A stretch of DNA of 43,589 nucleotides, taken from positions 1-43,589 of the forward strand of contig JAFXVA010000018.1 of assembly GCA_017534965.1 (NCBI GenBank), given 5' to 3'. Of the stretch, positions 25,098 to 34,724 are shown piece by piece; within the stretch, counting starts at the first letter, position 1; each line of letters starts with the position of its first letter. The notes under the pieces were generated by a model. The model did no database searches, was not told the DNA's origin, and was given only the letters and a program-made list of their open reading frames with translations. Source of the stretch: Elusimicrobiaceae bacterium. GTDB taxonomy: Bacteria > Elusimicrobiota > Elusimicrobia > Elusimicrobiales > Elusimicrobiaceae. Made by a program: the position numbers and the translations under genes.

Positions 25098-26305
25098 TGA
25101 CCACCTTTTCAAAAGATTTCTTACTTAAAATACCAAAGGCAGATTTGCATTTGCATCTTGACGGCTCTTTGAGGATAAACACCCTTATTGAACTTGCTAA
25201 AAAAGATAAGGTTGCCCTGCCTGCTTACAGCGAAGAAGAGTTAAGAAAAAATGTCTTTAAAAAGAATTATAGGAATTTACCTGAATATCTAAAAGGTTTT
25301 GCTTACACTACTGCGGTTATGCAAAAAAAAGAAAATATTGAACGCATTGCTTATGAACTTGCACAAGATAATATAAAAGAAGGCGTGCGTTATATTGAAG
25401 TGCGCTTTGCGCCGCAGCAGCATGTTTCAAAAAATATGACACCTGCCGATAGTGTAAGAGCAGCTTTTAAAGGCCTTAAAAAAGCCCAGGAAGAACATAA
25501 TAAAAGTGAGCCCGTAAAAAACGGAAGTGATGTTGAATTTAACTTTGGGCTTATTTTATGTGCGATGCGCAGTTTTAATAAAAATACTTCCCTTTATTAT
25601 AATCATCTTATTGATAGTTTACATTATGCAAAGGAAGAAGAAATTGCCTCTATTGCTTCCTTGGAATTAGCAAGAATAGCGGTTGCTTTAAAAGAAGAAG
25701 GTTTGCCTATTGTCGGTTTTGATTTGGCCGGTAAAGAAGAGGGACACCCGGCAGAAGATCACTGGCAGGCCTATCAATATGTGCACGAGGCCTTTATTAG
25801 AAAGACTCTTCACGCAGGGGAAGCTTTTGGGCCGGAATCAATTTTCCAAGCTATTACCGAGTGCCATGCAAATAGAATCGGGCACGGCACTTTTTTGTTT
25901 GATACCGATTTAATTAAAGATAGAAAAGTAAAAAATAAAAAACGCTATATTGAAGAACTTGCTAATTATTTAGCAAGTGAAAGAGTTGGTATTGAAGTTT
26001 GTTTAACAAGTAATTTACAAACTTTACCGAAAATAAAAAGTGTTCAAGAGCATCCCATAAAAAAGATGATTGCTATGGGACTTTCTTTAAGTATCTGCAC
26101 GGATAACCGCCTAGTTTCCCATACTACTTTAACGGATGAATATTTGCTTTTAACAAATAATATAAATTTAACCAGAAAACAACTTAGAAATATCGTTATT
26201 GCAGGGTTTAAGGGGAGTTTCTTTACACCTTATTCAAGCAAGCACGCCTTTGTAAAAAAAGTTATTGAAAGATATAATCAGGTAGAAGCAGAATATTATA
26301 GATAA
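25097..26305 (+). CDS. add: Adenosine deaminase
   Basis: The enzyme hydrolyses adenosine and deoxyadenosine to inosine and ammonia. Metal and active-site residues are in place: HLHLDGS (H18, H20), KTLHAGE (His and catalytic Glu), RIGHG, and SICTDNRL near the C-terminus, where the metal Asp is kept and the next residue is Asn, as in a group of bacterial enzymes with TDNRL. At 402 residues it is longer than the usual 330-350. An insert around HNKSEPVKNGSDVEFN and another between FDTDLIKDRKVKNKKRYIEE explain part of this. It is the last gene of the yacL-to-add unit and is followed directly by a terminator. Confidence 0.9.
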   Translation: MTTFSKDFLLKIPKADLHLHLDGSLRINTLIELAKKDKVALPAYSEEELRKNVFKKNYRNLPEYLKGFAYTTAVMQKKENIERIAYELAQDNIKEGVRYIEVRFAPQQHVSKNMTPADSVRAAFKGLKKAQEEHNKSEPVKNGSDVEFNFGLILCAMRSFNKNTSLYYNHLIDSLHYAKEEEIASIASLELARIAVALKEEGLPIVGFDLAGKEEGHPAEDHWQAYQYVHEAFIRKTLHAGEAFGPESIFQAITECHANRIGHGTFLFDTDLIKDRKVKNKKRYIEELANYLASERVGIEVCLTSNLQTLPKIKSVQEHPIKKMIAMGLSLSICTDNRLVSHTTLTDEYLLLTNNINLTRKQLRNIVIAGFKGSFFTPYSSKHAFVKKVIERYNQVEAEYYR

Positions 26306-26309
26306 ATAA

Positions 26310-26339
26310 AAAAGGCCTGCTGTTTAGCAGGTCTTTTTT
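26310..26339. terminator. Bidirectional terminator between add and the pyrimidine phosphorylase
   Basis: AAAAGGCCTGCT (26310-26321), loop GTTT and AGCAGGTCTTTTTT (26326-26339) form a stem with a single G-T pair. A and T runs on either side serve the convergent genes. Confidence 0.92.
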
Positions 26340-26347
26340 ATTTGATG

Positions 26348-27661
26348 TTATTTTATAATTTCTCTTATTAGTTTGTTCGGGGCAGGTTTTTTGGCAGAAA
26401 TTTTAACTGCTTGGCTAAAAAGTTTATAACCTTCTTCAAGTTTCTTTTTATCGTTGGCATATAAGCGGGCAATAATTTGGCCTTTAGCAACTTTATCGCC
26501 TGATTTTTTATCAAGCCAAATACCGGCGCCATAGTCAATTTTATCTTCCATAGTATTTCTGCCGGCCCCAAGCAAAACTGCTGCCATACCGCAAGTTTTT
26601 GCATCAATATTATTTATATAGCCATTAGTTTTTGCAACAAAATCTTTTTGGTATTTTGCATTTTTTAAATACTTTTGCGGTTCGTCGGCAATTTTTGAAT
26701 CGGCCCCTTGCCATTTTAAAATTTCTTTTAATTTTTTTAAGGCAGAGCCATCTTTAATCAGTTTTTCAAGATAAACTTTTGCCTTTTTTATATCTTTTTG
26801 CTTTTTGCTTATAATAAGCATTTGGGCGGCACTTTCCAGCAAAACTTCATAGAAATCTGGTGCAAAATCTTTTTGCCCTTTTAAAATCAAAATACTTTGC
26901 AACATTTCATTTGCATTACCGATAGCGCGGCCTAAAGGTTCATTCATATCCGTCAACAAAGCTCTGCAATTAAGCCCCATAAGTTTTGCCGTTGATACAA
27001 GCATTTTAGCAAGTTTTTTGCTGTCTTCATATTTTTGCATAAACGCGCCCGAACCAAATTTAACATCAATAAAAAGATTATCAATGCCTTCAGCATATTT
27101 TTTGGATAAAATGCTTGCCGTAATTAAAGGGCGGCTTTCAACAGAGCCGCTTGCATCGCGCAAAGCATAAAGTTTTTTATCTGCCGGGGCAAGGTCTTTT
27201 GTCTGCCCGAACATACAAACACCGATTGCTTTTATTTGTTTATAAATTTGTTTTGGCGGGGTAGCAATATTAAAACCTTTCATGCTTTCAAGTTTATCTA
27301 AGGTGCCACCGGTATGGCCAAGCCCTCTGCCGGACATCATTGGCACTGCAAGGCCTGCACAGGCAACTAAAGGGGCAAGCGCAAGTGAAATTCCATCGCC
27401 AACACCCCCCGTTGAGTGTTTATCTGCCACAGGTATTTTGGAATCTTTAAAAGATAATCTTTGCCCGCTAAAAGCCATTGCCTTTGTCCAAAGGGCTGTT
27501 TCTTTTTGGGATAAAGGGTTTAAAAAACAAGCCATTAAAAAAGAAGATAACTGATAATCGGGCAAAGTGCCTTTTGCGGCTCCGTTTGCCACGAAAGTAA
27601 ATTCCTCAAAGGTTAAAGGTTTGTTTTCTCTTTTCTTAATAATAATGTCTAACATTCTCAT
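26348..27661 (-). CDS. Pyrimidine-nucleoside / thymidine phosphorylase
   Basis: The enzyme splits thymidine and/or uridine with phosphate to base and (deoxy)ribose 1-phosphate. The family signature DKHSTGGVGDGISL lies at about 80-93, with the Ser-Gly-Arg-Gly-Leu-Gly-His-Thr-Gly-Gly-Thr-Leu-Asp-Lys segment next. A glycine-rich FGSGAFM segment and a C-terminal beta domain (DYGAGIWLDKKSGDKV) complete the fold. It has 437 residues, normal for DeoA/Pdp. Which of the two activities it has cannot be told by eye. The ATG at 27661 has GGAGGG nine bases upstream. It stands alone, convergent with add, and completes a salvage set with add and punA. Confidence 0.92.
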   Translation of the reverse strand: MRMLDIIIKKRENKPLTFEEFTFVANGAAKGTLPDYQLSSFLMACFLNPLSQKETALWTKAMAFSGQRLSFKDSKIPVADKHSTGGVGDGISLALAPLVACAGLAVPMMSGRGLGHTGGTLDKLESMKGFNIATPPKQIYKQIKAIGVCMFGQTKDLAPADKKLYALRDASGSVESRPLITASILSKKYAEGIDNLFIDVKFGSGAFMQKYEDSKKLAKMLVSTAKLMGLNCRALLTDMNEPLGRAIGNANEMLQSILILKGQKDFAPDFYEVLLESAAQMLIISKKQKDIKKAKVYLEKLIKDGSALKKLKEILKWQGADSKIADEPQKYLKNAKYQKDFVAKTNGYINNIDAKTCGMAAVLLGAGRNTMEDKIDYGAGIWLDKKSGDKVAKGQIIARLYANDKKKLEEGYKLFSQAVKISAKKPAPNKLIREIIK

Positions 27662-27779
27662 AATGTTTTACCCTCCTGAAACAATTAGTTTAGCATTTAT
27701 TTATAAAAAATGGTAGTCATTAAATGTTTTTACTTTGTAAGGTCCTAATATTTTTATAAAATATAAAAAGGAGGGGTTT

Positions 27780-30700
27780 ATGAAAAAATTTTTAAGCGTT
27801 TTTTTAAAAAAAGATTTTGCCTGTTTGTTTTGGACTCAATTTTTTGGTGCCTTTAACGATAATTTATTTAGAACTGCTCTTGCGGTTTTTATTTCAATTT
27901 TTCTTTCGCGTATTACGTCTGTTAATACAGGTATTTATGCCACCTTGCTTGCTTTGGCGGTTTATTTATTTTCCACTTTAGTTTTTTCTATGCCTGGGGG
28001 CGAAGTCGCCGATAAATATAATAAAACCCAGGTTATTAAAACCCTTGTTTTTACCCAAATTATTACGGCTCTGTTAATTTGTCTTGGTATATATTTGAAA
28101 AGTTCTGTTATTTTGTATTTTGTCTTAATTGTTTTAGGGGCGCAAAATGCTTTCTTTATGCCGCTTAAATATGGTTTACTTCCGCAGATTTTACAGAAAA
28201 ATCAACTTATCAGTGCAAACGGAATACTTGAAACAGGCAGATATAGTGCTATTTTGATAAGTGCAATTTTATGCGGAGTTTTTTCTATTCAAAATCGTTC
28301 AGATTTAACAACTATAAGTATTGTTATTATTGAAGTTTCTTTAATGACTTATGTTATAACCTGGTTTTTTACCCCTTATGAGCCGACTTCCTCTACAGCA
28401 AAAGTTAACTTAAATATTTTTAAGAGCAGTATAAAAAATATAAAACTTGCCTATAAATCGCAAAGGATATTTTTATGCATTTTGGCTATTTGTTGGTTTT
28501 GGGTTGTGGGGGCGGTAATTTTTGCCCAGATGCCGACAATCGCAGAAATAAAACTTAATGTTGAAGGAAATATTTTAAATTATTTACTTACTCTTTTTGC
28601 TTTTGGTATTGCCATTGGTGCTATGCTTTGCCGTCAATTCGTTAAAGGGGAAATTAGTATAAAATATGTTCCTTTAAGTGCGGTTGGTATGGGGATATCT
28701 TTGCTTTTCCTTGCTATGTTTTGCATTATTACCTCAAGACCTCTTGAAACTTTAACTTTTAAACAATTTGTTTTAAGTTGGCAAGGAATAAGACTTTCAT
28801 TTTATGTTTTACTTCTTGCTATATCTTCGGGGCTTTACATCGTGCCTTTAAATGCTTTGCTTCAATCTCTGGTGTCAGATAGAATAAGAGGCAGAATACT
28901 TGGGGTATGTAATATTTTTACAACGCTTAGCATGATACTTGCCGGTTTTGTTGCTTTTTGTTTGCTTTATATCGGTTTTGGCACAGGGGCCATTATCGGA
29001 GTTTTAGCGATAGCAAACTTTTTTGTTGCTCTTTATATTTGCACTTTATTGCCTGATTATGTTGTTCGTTCAATGTTATATTTTCTTTTAAATTTCTTTT
29101 ATAATATTCAAATTAAAGGCCTTGAAAATTATGAAAAAGCAACCGGTAAAACTTTAATTGTCGCAAATAACAATTCCTTTTTAGATCCTCTTATTTTAGG
29201 GGCATTTTTACCGGATGATATAATTTTTGTTGTTGATGGTATTATTGCAAAACGTTTTTGGGTTAAACAATTTTTGCGCTTTACCAAACATATAGCCGTT
29301 GATACCTCAAATCCAATGGCTGTTAAAACAATTATTGACAATATTAAAAAAGGTCAAAAGATTATTATTTTCCCTGAAGGCAGAATAACAACCACCGGTG
29401 GTATTATGAAGATTTATCCGGGGCCTGCCATGATTGCAGAGCGTTCCGGCGCAACAATTTTACCTATTTGTATGCAAGGCACGCAATATTCCAGATTTGC
29501 TTATTTCGGTCGTAAAATGCGACACTTACCTAAAAAAGTGCAGTTTACCATTAACATTATGCCGCCTGTAGATTTTAAATTGAAAGATAATTTAAAAGGC
29601 AAAGCAAGAAGACTTAGCGTTGAAGATAAAATGTATGACCTTATGGCAGAGATGAAATATAAGAGCAATAATATTGATATAACTTTGTTTAAGGCCTTTA
29701 TTGAATCTACGGATTCTGCCGGACGTGGGGCCCGCGCCCTTGAAGATATGACAAGAAAACCAATGAGTTATGGCAAATTGCTTATTGCTTCTTTCTTGCT
29801 TGGTAAAAAACTTTCCGATAAAAGCGATAAAGATGAATATGTGGGTGTTATGTTGCCTAATATTAATATTTGTGCCGCTGTTTTATTTGCTTTGATTTCC
29901 CGCGTAAGAGTGCCTGCTATGATAAACTTTAGTTCCGGTATAAAAAATATTTTAGATTCCTGTAAAGCAGCAAGAATAAAAAGTGTGGTAACTTCCCGTG
30001 CCTTTGTTGTCAAAGCGCAACTTGAAAAAATTATTGAAGCCCTTGAAGATAAAAATATTCGCATAATTTATCTGGAAGATTTAAAAATTTCCGCTCTTGA
30101 TAAAATTATTGCTGTGGTGCAAAGTTTCTTTCCTTACAGGGCTTACAAGGCAATTGACCCGGTGCAAGATCCAAATAAACCGGCGATTGTTTTGTTTACA
30201 AGCGGATCGGAAGGTTCTCCAAAAGGGGTGGTGTTATCCCACAGAAATATCAATGCAAACAGGTATCAGCTTTCAACTCTTTTAAACTTTGATATGCAAG
30301 ATAAATTCTTTAATGCTTTGCCACTTTTTCACTCGTTTGGTATGGTATGTGGATTTTTCTTGCCTATACTTGGCAGTTTATCTATATTTCTTTATCCTTC
30401 ACCTTTGCATTTTAAAATTATTCCAGAACTTGTTTATGATAGAAATGCAACGGTGTTTTTTGCCACAGATACCTTTTTGGCAGCTTATGCCAAAATGGCC
30501 CACAGATATGACTTCCACAATATTAAATATATCGGTATTGGTGGGGAAAAACTTAAAGATGAAACTTTTAAAATTTGGTCCGAAAAGTTTGGTATCCGCG
30601 TAATTGAGGCCTATGGCACAACGGAGGCCTCCCCGGTTGTAACAATGAACAGCCCGATGTATTATAAACGCGGAACAGTAGGCAGACCAGTGCCCGGCCT

Positions 30701-31211
30701 TGAATATAAACTTGAAAAAGTGGAAGGTATTGAAGACGGCGGAAAACTTTTAATTAAAGGGGATAATGTTATGCTTGGTTATCTTAGAGCAACGGCACCG
30801 GGCAAAATTGAAGCCCCTAAAGGCGGTTGGTATGATACCGGTGATATTCTTGCCTTTGATGAAGAAAACTTTGCCACTATTAAAGGCAGAGCAAAACGCT
30901 TTGCTAAAATTGCCGGAGAAATGGTTTCTATGACGGCTGTAGAAGTTGCTTTAAAGAAACTCTGGCCTGATAATTTAACAGCTCTTGTTCGTTTGCCAGA
31001 TGAAAAACATGGCGAGCAGTTAATTGCTTATACAGATAAGCAAGATGCCACTTTAAAGCAAATTCAGGAATATTTTAAGAAGCAAGGGTTTAGTGAGCTT
31101 TGGGTTCCTAAAAAAGTTGAAATTTTGGAAAAAATGCTTTTGATGGGAACAGGTAAAATTGATTATCCTGCTTTAGAAAAACTCGCAAAAGAAAAAGAGG
31201 AGAAAAAATAA
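27780..31211 (+). CDS. LplT-type transporter / acyltransferase / acyl-ACP synthetase fusion (Aas-like)
   Basis: The product of 1,143 residues has three parts. An MFS-type lysophospholipid transporter (LplT-like, about 1-420) starts FWTQFFGAFNDNLFRTAL. A PlsC-type acyltransferase (about 435-620) has FPEGR at 531-535. An AMP-forming acyl-ACP synthetase (about 660-1140) has TSGSEGSPKG near 804-813 and YGTTEASPV. In Escherichia coli, LplT and Aas are separate adjacent proteins that flip lysophosphatidylethanolamine inward and re-acylate it. The HX4D catalytic His is replaced by Asn464 (NNNSFLD 463-469, codon AAC at 29169-29171), so the acyltransferase may be inactive or altered. Its stop abuts the next start. 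Confidence 0.87.
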   Translation: MKKFLSVFLKKDFACLFWTQFFGAFNDNLFRTALAVFISIFLSRITSVNTGIYATLLALAVYLFSTLVFSMPGGEVADKYNKTQVIKTLVFTQIITALLICLGIYLKSSVILYFVLIVLGAQNAFFMPLKYGLLPQILQKNQLISANGILETGRYSAILISAILCGVFSIQNRSDLTTISIVIIEVSLMTYVITWFFTPYEPTSSTAKVNLNIFKSSIKNIKLAYKSQRIFLCILAICWFWVVGAVIFAQMPTIAEIKLNVEGNILNYLLTLFAFGIAIGAMLCRQFVKGEISIKYVPLSAVGMGISLLFLAMFCIITSRPLETLTFKQFVLSWQGIRLSFYVLLLAISSGLYIVPLNALLQSLVSDRIRGRILGVCNIFTTLSMILAGFVAFCLLYIGFGTGAIIGVLAIANFFVALYICTLLPDYVVRSMLYFLLNFFYNIQIKGLENYEKATGKTLIVANNNSFLDPLILGAFLPDDIIFVVDGIIAKRFWVKQFLRFTKHIAVDTSNPMAVKTIIDNIKKGQKIIIFPEGRITTTGGIMKIYPGPAMIAERSGATILPICMQGTQYSRFAYFGRKMRHLPKKVQFTINIMPPVDFKLKDNLKGKARRLSVEDKMYDLMAEMKYKSNNIDITLFKAFIESTDSAGRGARALEDMTRKPMSYGKLLIASFLLGKKLSDKSDKDEYVGVMLPNINICAAVLFALISRVRVPAMINFSSGIKNILDSCKAARIKSVVTSRAFVVKAQLEKIIEALEDKNIRIIYLEDLKISALDKIIAVVQSFFPYRAYKAIDPVQDPNKPAIVLFTSGSEGSPKGVVLSHRNINANRYQLSTLLNFDMQDKFFNALPLFHSFGMVCGFFLPILGSLSIFLYPSPLHFKIIPELVYDRNATVFFATDTFLAAYAKMAHRYDFHNIKYIGIGGEKLKDETFKIWSEKFGIRVIEAYGTTEASPVVTMNSPMYYKRGTVGRPVPGLEYKLEKVEGIEDGGKLLIKGDNVMLGYLRATAPGKIEAPKGGWYDTGDILAFDEENFATIKGRAKRFAKIAGEMVSMTAVEVALKKLWPDNLTALVRLPDEKHGEQLIAYTDKQDATLKQIQEYFKKQGFSELWVPKKVEILEKMLLMGTGKIDYPALEKLAKEKEEKK

Positions 31212-33161
31212 ATGAAAAAAATAACTTGTCCTAATAAATTTAAGGCTTATTTTATTTTTGTAGGTGTTGCTTTTTTACTAATGGCCTTAATGCGTATTAT
31301 ATTTTATTTTGTTAATAATCTTGGCTATCAGGAAGGCGTAATTACAGCAATTTTGACAGGTCTTAGATTTGATATAAGAATTGCTTTTTTATTTTCTTTG
31401 CCTTTTGGAATTTTTTTGTTATTGCCGGCAAGGAAAATATTTAAACAAATTATTTGTGCTTTTTATGCTTTGGCCTTTAGTGCTTTGATTTTAATTTATT
31501 TTGTAGATTTTGGTTATTATGCTTATTTGACCCAAAGATTAAATGCTTATGTTTTTGAACTCGCCCAAAATACTGTAACCTCTATTGAAATGGTATGGCA
31601 AACTTACCCCGTAATAAAAGGAGGGATAGCTTTAATTGTTTTAGCGTTTATCAGTTATTTAATAACACGTAAAATTGCTAATTATGCGTATGATAAACAA
31701 GGGGGAAAAAAAGGGTGGGTGTTTGTTATAATTGCTCTTTTGATTACGGTAGCATTTGTGCATGGTAGATTTTCACAATATCCTTTAAGATGGAGCAATG
31801 CTTATTTTACTACGGATAATTTTTTAACTTCTCTTGCCATAAATCCTTTGCATAATTTGTATGATACTTATAAGTTTGCCTCTCAAGGTAGTGGTTTTGA
31901 TACAGAAAAAACAAAAAAATATTATGAGGTCACAGCAGATTTTTTGGGTGTAAAAAATAAAGATAAAGAAAAGCTTAATTTTAAGCGTGAAATTGAGGCC
32001 AAAAATCCTAAAAAATATAATGTGATTATTTTACTTGTGGAATCTTTTTCTTGGGATAAAACCTCTTTTAACGCACCTGAAATTGATGCAACGCCAAAGG
32101 CCGCTTTTCTTGCAAAAGAGGGAACTTTATTTACAAGATTTTTTACTCCTACTACCGGCACGGCAAGAGGGGTGTTTAATTCTATAACAGGGGTTGCGGA
32201 TACTTCTGCAGTAAAAACCTCTTCAAGAAATCCTATGATTGTTACCCAACATTCCCTTATTAATGATTTGCCGGATTATCAAAAATTTTATTTCATAGGG
32301 GGCAGCACAAATTGGGGTAATATCAGAGGTCTTTTGCAATATAATATTGAAAACCTTAAAATTTTTGAAGAAGGAACTTATGAAGATCAAAACAGAACGG
32401 ATGTTTGGGGCTTATCTGATTTGGATATGTTTAGATATGCAGCCAAAGAACTTGCCAAAACTAAAAATCCTTTTTTTGCTTTTATTCAAACTTCCGGCTA
32501 TCACAGGCCTTATACAATTCCTGATGACCATGGCACTTTTGAGTTAAAAAATTTAGATGAAAATATGCTTAAAGAATATGGCTTTAAGGGAAATGAAGAG
32601 TATAACTCTATGCGTTTTCAAGATTATGCAATCGGAGAGTTTTTTGATTTAATTAAAAAAGAACCTTTTTATAAAGATACTATTTTTCTTATTTACGGCG
32701 ATCACGGGCTTACAAGTTGGCAATCAAAAGATTTACCGCAGAGTTTTATTGATTTAGAATTAACGGCAAATAATGTTCCTTTAATTGTGCTTGGCCCGGG
32801 TATTAAAAAAGAAGTAAATAACCGCGTTGCAAGCCAAGTTGATGTGACAGCAACAATGGCAGGTTTGCTTGGTATAAAACACACTCAAACCGGCCTTGGC
32901 AGAAATATTTTTGATAAGACTTTAGAAGAAGGTGCCTTGATTATTAATAATCCTGCTACTCCACTTAAAATAGGTTTTGTGCAAGGGGATTATTATTATC
33001 TTGCCTGGCCTGGCAAAGAAGGACTTTTTAAATATAATGAAGATTCTTCCAAAGATTATTGTGCTAGCGAAAAACAAAAATGCGAAAAGATGAAAGACCT
33101 TACCCAAGGCCTTTATGAAACGGCAAGGTATATTACCTTTCATCATAAATTGGAGAAATAA
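31212..33161 (+). CDS. LtaS-like phosphoglycerol transferase / sulfatase-family membrane enzyme
   Basis: The protein has 649 residues with five N-terminal membrane helices (within about 1-190) and a large extracytoplasmic domain of the alkaline phosphatase/sulfatase superfamily. Metal and nucleophile motifs are LVESFSWD (about 274-281), TTGTARG (314-320, Thr317 the likely nucleophile) and YGDHG (about 495-499). Relatives include lipoteichoic acid synthase, OpgB-type phosphoglycerol transferases and lipid A phosphoethanolamine transferases. The LVES and TxTARG pattern favours the LtaS/OpgB group. The substrate is not certain. It begins at the base after the stop of the LplT/Aas fusion, so a joint role in phospholipid head-group turnover is plausible. 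Confidence 0.83.
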   Translation: MKKITCPNKFKAYFIFVGVAFLLMALMRIIFYFVNNLGYQEGVITAILTGLRFDIRIAFLFSLPFGIFLLLPARKIFKQIICAFYALAFSALILIYFVDFGYYAYLTQRLNAYVFELAQNTVTSIEMVWQTYPVIKGGIALIVLAFISYLITRKIANYAYDKQGGKKGWVFVIIALLITVAFVHGRFSQYPLRWSNAYFTTDNFLTSLAINPLHNLYDTYKFASQGSGFDTEKTKKYYEVTADFLGVKNKDKEKLNFKREIEAKNPKKYNVIILLVESFSWDKTSFNAPEIDATPKAAFLAKEGTLFTRFFTPTTGTARGVFNSITGVADTSAVKTSSRNPMIVTQHSLINDLPDYQKFYFIGGSTNWGNIRGLLQYNIENLKIFEEGTYEDQNRTDVWGLSDLDMFRYAAKELAKTKNPFFAFIQTSGYHRPYTIPDDHGTFELKNLDENMLKEYGFKGNEEYNSMRFQDYAIGEFFDLIKKEPFYKDTIFLIYGDHGLTSWQSKDLPQSFIDLELTANNVPLIVLGPGIKKEVNNRVASQVDVTATMAGLLGIKHTQTGLGRNIFDKTLEEGALIINNPATPLKIGFVQGDYYYLAWPGKEGLFKYNEDSSKDYCASEKQKCEKMKDLTQGLYETARYITFHHKLEK

Positions 33162-34660
33162 TGCTTTTAGCAACACCTGAATATATTATTTTACTTGGTG
33201 CAGTTTTGCTTTTTATAAGTATAGTTTCCGGCAAGACGGGGTATCGTTTTGGGGTGCCTTCTCTTTTGCTGTTTTTACTTGTCGGTATTTTATTTGGAAG
33301 CGAAGGTTTTGGCATACAATTTAATAGTTTTAAACAAGCTCAATTTATTGGTATGCTCGCTTTAAGTATTATTTTATTTTCAGGCGGTATGGATACAAAA
33401 ATAAAGGATATTAAGCCGATTTTCGTGCAGGGCCTTTTATTATCTACTTTAGGGGTTGTTTTAACGGCGCTTTTTACCGGCTTATTTGCTTTTGCGATAA
33501 CAAAATATTATCCAGGTTATTTACATTTATCTTTGATGGGTTGTTTTCTTCTAGCTTCGGTAATGTCTTCAACAGATTCGGCTTCTGTCTTTTCAATTTT
33601 AAGAACAAAGAATTTGAATCTTACTCAAAATGTTCGCCCTATGCTTGAACTCGAAAGCGGTAGTAATGACCCTATGGCATATATGCTGACTATAATGTTT
33701 ATACAACTTATAACTAGCAGTGCTTTAGGGGTTAATTTAATTGTTTTTAATTTCTTTTTTCAACTTTTTTTGGGGGCTTTATTTGGGGCCTTAATAGGTT
33801 ACGCTGCCGTATTTATAATGAATAAAATTAATCTTGATTATTCTGCTTTATATGCTGTTTTATTATTATCTTTGGTTTTATTTGTTTTTTCTTTTACGAC
33901 ACTGATAAAAGGTAATGGCTATTTGGCCGTTTATGTGGCAGGGCTTGTTGTCGGTAATGAAAAAATGGCTTATAAAAAAAGTGTTGTTACTTTTTTTGAT
34001 AGTTTAACGTGGCTCTTTCAAATTGTAATGTTCTTGACCCTTGGTTTGCTTGTAAATCCTTCTGAACTTTTAAGTATAATGTGGGTTTCTTTAGCGATAG
34101 TTTTGTTTATGATAATTTTTGCAAGACCTTTAAGTGTGTTTTTGTGTCTTGCTCCGTTTAAAAAAGTTTCAAGAGAAGCAAAAATTTTTGTTTCCTGGGT
34201 GGGACTTCGCGGAGCTGTGCCGATAATCTTTGCTACTTATCCTTTTGTTGCAGGGGTTCCGCATGCAAAAGAAATTTTTAATATTGTGTTTTTTATTACG
34301 ATTATTTCTTTAGTTGTGCAGGGAACAAGTGTGCCTTATGTTGCAAAACTTTTAGGGCTTACTTCTGTGGAAGAAGATAAAAAAACTTTTGCTTTAGATT
34401 TGCCGGAAGATATTGGTATTACGGCAGAATTTAAAGTGGGGGAAGATTTTATTAAAAAATATCCAAAAGCAAAAAATCTTGTTTTTAAAGAAGCTATCAG
34501 CGTAGTAATGATAAAACGCGGAAATAGTTTTATTGTTCCTTTACCATCAACAGATTTTGAACTTGGAGATAAGGTTTTGCTGCTTTCTTCAAAAGAAACT
34601 TATTTGCAGGAAGCTTTTAATACTCTTGGTATTGAAAAATACCGCATAAATAAAGATTGA
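33161..34660 (+). CDS. CPA1-type K+(Na+)/H+ antiporter with RCK_C domain (NhaP2/CvrA-like)
   Basis: The 499-residue product has about 12-13 membrane helices in the CPA1 family. Diagnostic stretches are SSTDSASVFSIL near 139-150, LESGSNDPMAYML near 166-178 with the transport Asn-Asp pair, and WVGLRGAVPI near 346-355. A cytoplasmic RCK_C (TrkA_C) domain follows at about 410-490, as in NhaP2/CvrA, where it senses ligand. It probably exports K+ or Na+ for protons. Its start overlaps the stop of the LtaS-like gene by one base. Confidence 0.87.
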   Translation: MLLATPEYIILLGAVLLFISIVSGKTGYRFGVPSLLLFLLVGILFGSEGFGIQFNSFKQAQFIGMLALSIILFSGGMDTKIKDIKPIFVQGLLLSTLGVVLTALFTGLFAFAITKYYPGYLHLSLMGCFLLASVMSSTDSASVFSILRTKNLNLTQNVRPMLELESGSNDPMAYMLTIMFIQLITSSALGVNLIVFNFFFQLFLGALFGALIGYAAVFIMNKINLDYSALYAVLLLSLVLFVFSFTTLIKGNGYLAVYVAGLVVGNEKMAYKKSVVTFFDSLTWLFQIVMFLTLGLLVNPSELLSIMWVSLAIVLFMIIFARPLSVFLCLAPFKKVSREAKIFVSWVGLRGAVPIIFATYPFVAGVPHAKEIFNIVFFITIISLVVQGTSVPYVAKLLGLTSVEEDKKTFALDLPEDIGITAEFKVGEDFIKKYPKAKNLVFKEAISVVMIKRGNSFIVPLPSTDFELGDKVLLLSSKETYLQEAFNTLGIEKYRINKD

Positions 34661-34724
34661 TATTTTTTCATTTTTTTTGTTTAATATTTCTATAAAATAA
34701 ATTAGTAGTAAAGGAGAAAGTGCA

